NCBI GenBank assembly: GCA_958496175.1 | Contig: OY292275.1 | Coordinates: forward strand, 42,981,701-43,045,700 | Direction: 5' to 3' | DNA length: 64,000 nucleotides | Source: Sisyra terminalis | Lineage: Eukaryota > Arthropoda > Insecta > Neuroptera > Sisyridae | Part shown: positions 58,416 through 64,000 of the stretch, piece by piece | Layout: each line of letters opens with the position of its first letter | Position numbering within the stretch: the stretch's first letter is position 1 | Notes under the pieces: model-generated | What the model was told of the DNA's origin: nothing | What the model saw: only the letters and a program-made list of their open reading frames with translations | The model's database searches: none | Position numbers and translations under genes: made by a program

Positions 58416-60118
58416 TACCCAGTTTCAGTCTTGCAAATGTCTCTTTAAATAGAAAAAACAACAACTGGATATTTAATTTCGAAAAAAAGAAAAAATAGAC
58501 CATGAAATTTTCACCTCGTCAAATTTATAAATCAACATTGAAGTAAGGAGTTCTTAACTAACAAAATATTCAAATTTTCAATCCAATTTCTGTATTAATA
58601 TTCTTTTCAAAATCTTTGCCCCAAATTTTCTCTCTGTTGCATATCGTCGCTGTGCCTGAAAAATTCTATTGGGATTTTCGTAAGGTTTTGGAGCAAAAGC
58701 AAAAATCATATTATTTAATAAACAAAAGGAAATAAATCAAATATTTTAATGCAATTTCTATAACATTTATTCTATACATGTTGTTTTACAAAACTTTACA
58801 TGCAATGAACACATATTATTATCTATTATTACTTAATTTCATATAACAAAATATAAAAATGTAAAAACGTAATTATGGTACATCTGGAAAATTGGAACAT
58901 CGCTGGCGCGACAACGATATACTATAGCTATATGAATTCTTTTAACTCAAAAACAGGTGAGCATATTTGGTTGAAATTTAGGTACAACTTATTGTTCCTG
59001 TACATAAAAGAATATGTAAAATTGGAGTTATTATGTAGTTATCTTTACAAATAAAAATTTTTCCCTGATGAAAGTTAACATTGCATTTCTTAAGTACGAT
59101 TTTTCTTCATAGTTGTACTATGTATAATTCTTATAGCTGTACTATATGCTCAACATTATTCCCTAGTTAACCTCAAGTTTTGTTTAATCTTTTAATATAC
59201 AAATTATGGCAAAATAAAAAGAATTGTAATTAAGGATTAAATAACCAGAGTCTACATGACTTTCATAACTAGTATTCAAATTTATCTAAAAATCTTCATA
59301 AAGTTCTTTTGTCCTTTCAAAAGAACGTAAAATCTTTTAGTTTGGGTGATATTTAACAGTTGATGAAAAGAGTTGAATTTTTCAACATGCCAATTCATAT
59401 GCCCGTATGGTACAGCTATTTTTTTGAAAAGGGCAAATTTTCAATATTTCCTTTTCAATTTATAATTAATTTTTCGATTTAATTTCGAAATAAATATTCC
59501 ATTTTAAAATATCCTTATTTGAAATTTATTAATTTTAAATTTTTGTCTATCGGTCTCCTATAACCAAATTAATTTTTTAAGCTCAAGTATAGCTTATCGA
59601 TATTAATAATAAAGTTGTATTAAGTAAGTACAATTGATTGTTTCACATATTTATAAAAGTTAGAGTTAAGCAACGTCTCTTTCTTCACAAGAAAATTTCT
59701 TTGATTACAATAATTTTATTTACCACAAAGATAATGTTTTTGAGAAAATGTTGAAAATTGATTTATTTTGAAACATTGATTACTTTTATATATTAAAAGC
59801 AATATATAGGTAGGTGTCCTTTAAATATGTTGGCTTCGCTTAGCGAAAGATCTTTTAGTTTTTAATAAAGAAAATATTGAGTAGTTAAAGAAGATGTTTA
59901 AATATATGAAATATATAAATATTCAGAAATATATTTCGCAAATATCAATCATATTCACTTAAAATAAAAAAGTTTTTAATAGTTTGGTACCAGAAAACAC
60001 AAAATACCCCCTGGACTTGGCAAGGAGAAACTAACTTCAATCTGTGGAAAGGAGGGGGATCACAGAAAAAACTATGTTCTACTAGCTAAAACAGTTAATG
60101 GACGCTCCTGATTGAAAA
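58416..60118. other. Unassigned AT-rich sequence
   Basis: Nothing recognisable. A purine-rich patch (GGAAAGGAGGGGGATCAC) lies near 60045. Confidence 0.4.
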
Positions 60119-60122
60119 TAGT

Positions 60123-60352
60123 TATTTTCGATACATATGCGTAAAGTGAGGTTTTCTAGTAGAATGAAATTGATGCACGAGCTGAAGGGACTGATCGTAC
60201 ACAACGAGATCGAGTGCGCTGTGTAACCCCACGAGGCCGCCAGGCGAGTGGGGGTAGGCGCACGAGATCAAGTTGTGTATGATCAGCCCTTTAGCAAGTG
60301 TCTCAATTTCGTCCTACTAGATACCTCACTTTAAGCATAAGTATCGAACAAT
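60123..60352. mobile_element. ~230-bp near-perfect palindrome
   Basis: The left arm TTCGATACATATGCGTAAAG, TTCTAGTAGAATGAAATTGA, AAGGGACTGATCGTACACAA and CGAGTGCG is mirrored by CGCACGAGATCAAG, TTGTGTATGATCAGCCCTTT, CTCAATTTCGTCCTACTAGA and CTTAAGCATAAGTATCGAA. The centre CCCCACGAGGCCGCCAGG / CGAGTGGGG is GC-rich and closes the hairpin with about 15 unpaired bases. No coding capacity. A fold-back MITE is the likeliest identity. Confidence 0.88.
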
Positions 60353-60703
60353 TTTTTTTGTAACGACTGCTTCTAAAGTTCAGCAGAAACAGATTGAGAA
60401 ATTAATTATTGTTATTTATATATGAAAAATGTCAACTCCTTGGTAAGAATAATTTATAGAAAATTTATGAATAAAAACAACATTTTAGTTTAAACTACAG
60501 TCTAAATAATTACCTATATTAATTATTTTGTATCTAAGTTTATTTAGGTAGCAATTTATTTTACTTTTGCGCACTGTTATTTACTTTTGCGCACGATTTC
60601 TCTACTTTCGCGTACGCTTGCCACCACGATGAGAAAACGGCTCTTTACCACCCGCAACAAAACGCACGAAAGTTCAACTTTAGAAGCAGTCATTACAAAA
60701 AAT
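60351..60703. mobile_element. 353-bp TIR element abutting the palindrome
   Basis: The left end ATTTTTTTTGTAACGACTGC, then TTCTAAAGTT, and the right end AACTTTAGAAGCAGTCATTA, then CAAAAAAT, are inverted repeats of about 28 bp with two or three mismatches. Inside, at 60556-60617, lie three degenerate 20-bp tandem units built on TTTACTTTTGCGCAC. No coding capacity. Its left TIR starts exactly where the palindrome ends. Confidence 0.8.
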
Positions 60704-62352
60704 ATGTTTGCTTAATCAAGTGGAGTGTTGTTGGATTGATTTTTAAAAATTTATTATCTTTGAATATTTTTTTTTTGTTGAAATCAACAGTGTAGCTTGG
60801 TGAGAGTCATTATACTTTTCCAAAGATATAAATTTCTTATTTTTAAAATATACAGATACGATTAATATTAAATACGAAATTCGATGGATGTATAATACAT
60901 AATTCAAGAACGGGCTATTGTAGTTTACATAGAAGAATCAAAATTAGGAAATTGATAGGTATCGTTAAGATGTAAAGATAGGTTTCTACCGATTCAGTAA
61001 CGCTCTCTTATTCCTTAATAATTCACTTATTTTTTTTTTTTTTTTTGTAAAAGGATGGCATCAAAGACCTTCGTAAAATAAATCTTATCAATCGGTGTAT
61101 TCTTTGTAGTTTCCTTAGAAAATTCCAGTTCCCACTGGAAGGTGATTTTGCTGATGAAACACTGATCTATATAAATAGTAGGAGTAGCGTTTCTGGATTT
61201 GTAAATACATGAGGGAGCGTAATGAATATGCAAAGCAAAGTATACGATAAAATTGTTCTAGTAAAAAAATTAAAACGATTTTAATATTATCGGGAAGCAA
61301 GCAAATCTAATCGTTTTTTTCTGGATATAAATATATCATGCAAACAAAGTTAAGGATATTAAGTGGTTTGATATATAACAGTTATTTAAAAGGAGTATCG
61401 TTGAGGTAATCTTGAAATATCGCTATAAAATTCCTATCAATATTAAAGGATTTCTGTTTATGCTTTACCAGTTTTCATCGAATGTCATAGGATAAAATAT
61501 TTCTCGAGAAGTAAAACAAGTAGTGGATAATACGATTTCACGTTCTAGTTTCCCTCATTTTATATTTATTTTATAAGACAGTATTTTCCAAGCTTTCAAT
61601 GTTATCGCTTAATTTTGATGAAGTGCATTTAATAATTTAGTGGAACATAAATATTTTATTTCAATTAAATTTTTTTTTTGGAAAAACAACTTGTAATATT
61701 TAACCACAGAGTATGTAAAGACGTGGAAGCTATTTTTCACAAGAGTTTAATAGAATTTATTGAGCGCAACATTTTCGTATTTAATCAATAGAATTAAAAT
61801 TATCTTTAAATGCATAAAAAATCGGATATCGAAAGTAGGTCAGTCGAAGCAAATTTTATTCTCGTCGCATGAGCAACCAGCAAAAATGAATGGTTAAATG
61901 TGTAAAATTTTTAGAAAAAAAATAAATTATTAAGGATATATCTCGTCTCTTTTTGCACGGACAATATCAAATTTTCTTTTCTTACGCTAAAATGTAATAA
62001 TAAAATGTTTTATGACAAAGAAATTTCGTACGAGAAAAACTCACCAAGATAATTTTATTATTATTTTTTCCCTTTTTTTTTTTTAAATAAACGGATGTGG
62101 GAATGTTGAAGTTTATTGTTTTAACGTCTTTGTAATAAGGAGAACAAAAATTGAAAATATACTTACACGTGGAAGCCAAATGGCACTAAAATTAGCATGA
62201 GTTGATAAAAACTTTGATTTTACCACGGCAAAAAAAATTGCAGAAATTATATTTGAATTGTAATAATGTATATTTTTGTTATTATAACATTTAAAACAGA
62301 ATTATCCCAAGGGAAAAGGTAATATTTTCTTTGAAACGCGACTTTCTAATGC
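60704..62352. other. Unassigned AT-rich sequence
   Basis: No gene recognised. T17 at about 61030-61046 may be a minus-strand poly-A trace, but no LINE or SINE sequence follows it. Confidence 0.4.
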
Positions 62353-63347
62353 TCATTTTTTATATTTAGAACTAAATGCGAAAGTTTGTATGTATGGATC
62401 TTTGTTACTCTTTCACGCCAAAACTACTGAATGGATTTTAATTTAATTTTACAATAGTATAGCTTATAAACCAGAATAATATATAGGCTATAATTTATAA
62501 AGATATTGTATGAATTGTCCAAAATATAGCGATAAGTGTCAAGTAAGTACGAAAAAATTCTGTCAAATGTGAGTTATTCAGGTGTGTGCTTCAAAAACCA
62601 TTAGAGTTACACTATTATAACGTATAATGGAAATGTTTATCTTAAACAAATCTATAAAAAAGCCCACGACAGCATATTTCTATCTTTTATGTGTAAGCCA
62701 TTATCGTCTAAATATTAAACCAATTTTTTTTTTCAAATGCACATTCGATAGTAAAAAAATTGATCCTTATATCAAAATAAATACTTTTATCGCTTTTAGT
62801 ATTGTATATTATTACTAGGGCATCATTATCTTGAGAAAAATTTACGATGAAAAACCATGAGGAAAAGTATAGTCTATCTTTATATATATAATTATATATT
62901 AATTGTTTGTCCCAACTGACTGATGAAGTTTGGAAGGTGTAATCATTATACAATGTAGACATTTGATAAGAAAGGATTTTTTCAAACACCTCCCTTAAAA
63001 ATGTTAAAAAAGTGACCAAGTGTGTATGGAAAAACATGTGGTCTAACAATCGAAATTTCTAATTTAATAATCAACGTGTCGATAAAGACGAAATATTATT
63101 ACCGTTTAATATAAAACTGTTTTGTTGGTTGAGGATTGAAGATCGTGTAGTGATTTTTAGAGGTATAGCAATTTTTATCGAAACTTAATTGATTAATGTT
63201 TATCTTTATGGTAAGTTAGGTATAGCGAGGGATGCTGCGGATTACCAAGGAAAGAGGTTTTAATGTTTCAAGAACAAATTTTTAAATTCATGTTTTTATT
63301 TAGTCATTTAATAGACTGGCAGGACAACGTCTGCTGGGTTCAGCTTA
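62353..63347 (+). mobile_element. Non-autonomous Helitron (~1 kb)
   Basis: The left part, AAATGCGAAAGTTTGTATG, GTTACTCTTTCACGCC and AAAACTACTGAATGGATTTT, is the well-known opening of arthropod non-autonomous Helitrons. The right part, GATTACCAAGGAAAGAGG and then GACTGGCAGGACAACGTCTG / CTGGGTTCAGCTTA, is the matching 3' end. GCAGGAC-AAC-GTCTGC forms the subterminal hairpin, and CTTA stands where CTRR is expected. The ORFs at 62627-62818 and 62708-63049 lie inside and are not genes. Confidence 0.8.
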
Positions 63348-64000
63348 TTTATATTAATTAAATAAGAGTCTATTTTTTTAAATATTTGGTTTCCATTATG
63401 CCCTAGCTCTTAATTGAAATTTATTATCAAGTTGTCTTGCATTTTTCCTAGACTCAATAGAATTTTACCTCAAATTTTAAAACGGAAAAATTCACACTTG
63501 TTGCACACAGTGAAAGTATGCTTTTCTTATGTTAAAATTCAATGGAGCATTCCGATTAGAGCTTACTATATATTTTTAAGGATTTAGTAATTAGATTAAA
63601 TATTGAAAGAATTTGCAAAACTAATTGTATTATTGTTACATTATTGTTTACATAAACTATAAATAAAACTGAATTGTAATTAAAAGCAAAATATAATATA
63701 AGTTGGCAAATTAATTATGAAACACATTTCTAATAAATTTGACAACATGATTTTGGGAAAAATGAATGAAAAATAACGTAATAATTGTCACAAATAAAAT
63801 ATTTGATTCAATTTACTGATAAAAAAGAAGTCGCAGGTTTTTTCGACTCATTTTTTACTTCAATATCCAATTTGTCAGAAATAGTAAAGATATCAATATG
63901 TCACTGATAAATATTTGTGAATAAAAAACAGACGGCAAAGCGTCGTTGAAAATTGATTTATTTAGCGATGTTGTTGAGAAAAAACGATGTATATATGGCA
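63348..64000. other. Unassigned AT-rich sequence to window end
   Basis: Nothing recognisable. Confidence 0.4.

Overview
The window looks like a gene-poor stretch of an AT-rich animal nuclear genome, most likely an insect. It has no dense open reading frames, no operons and no rRNA or functional tRNA genes. Nearly everything recognisable is transposon debris of types common in arthropods: mariner/Tc1, hAT-type MITEs, Helitrons, 5'-truncated LINEs and a tRNA-derived SINE. I cannot name the species. I found no intact host protein-coding gene. Most short ORFs are chance ORFs of AT-rich DNA, often opened at non-ATG codons. The window could be intergenic or lie inside a very long intron. A near-perfect recursive-splice-like motif at 2256-2264 (+) favours the long-intron reading but does not prove it.

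Layout. 1-490: a 173-bp direct repeat at 316-bp spacing. 2.8-3.6 kb: a SINE, then a decayed mariner transposase. 5.86-6.06 kb: first copy of a ~200-bp repeat that returns at 50.87-51.08 kb. 7.2-7.9 kb: a SINE and a ~345-bp fold-back element, with a partial second copy at 37.8-38.0 kb. 12.3-13.7 kb: a hAT-type MITE and two mariner C-terminal relics in opposite orientation. 14.6-16.2 kb: a fold-back hAT-like repeat and a LINE 3' relic. 19.9-20.2 kb: a 227-bp hAT MITE with target duplication. 22.3-28.9 kb: a mariner-superfamily relic, a TTTCGG-rich repeat, and a 5.2-kb segment flanked by ~200-bp inverted repeats that encloses a SINE and a 2.2-kb DNA transposon with a broken transposase gene.

28.3-34 kb: a SINE, a hAT-like fragment, a LINE relic, a 168-bp near-palindromic MITE, and two 5'-truncated LINE fragments on the minus strand, each with a poly-A tail. 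34-37.8 kb: mostly unique sequence with one exon-like block at 36.01-36.19 kb. 38.37-39.01 kb: a hAT-like relic enclosing an inverted repeat whose two arms carry hammerhead-ribozyme-like cores. 40.7-48.8 kb: four SINEs, a LINE RNase H fragment, a LINE 3' end, a 242-bp hAT MITE and a ~900-bp hAT transposase relic. 52.4-55 kb: a Tc1 relic, a GC-richer island, an internally deleted mariner with both TIRs, and a Helitron 5' end. 58.1-58.4 kb: a second GC-richer island. 60.12-60.70 kb: a ~230-bp near-perfect palindrome directly abutting a 353-bp TIR element. 62.35-63.35 kb: a ~1-kb non-autonomous Helitron.

No genes here cooperate in a pathway. What the window records is layered transposition: nine copies of one SINE family in both orientations, several fold-back families, and LINE 3' ends sharing one C-terminal protein signature. 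All identifications come from reading translations and repeats by eye, and boundaries are approximate unless a TIR or target duplication fixes them.
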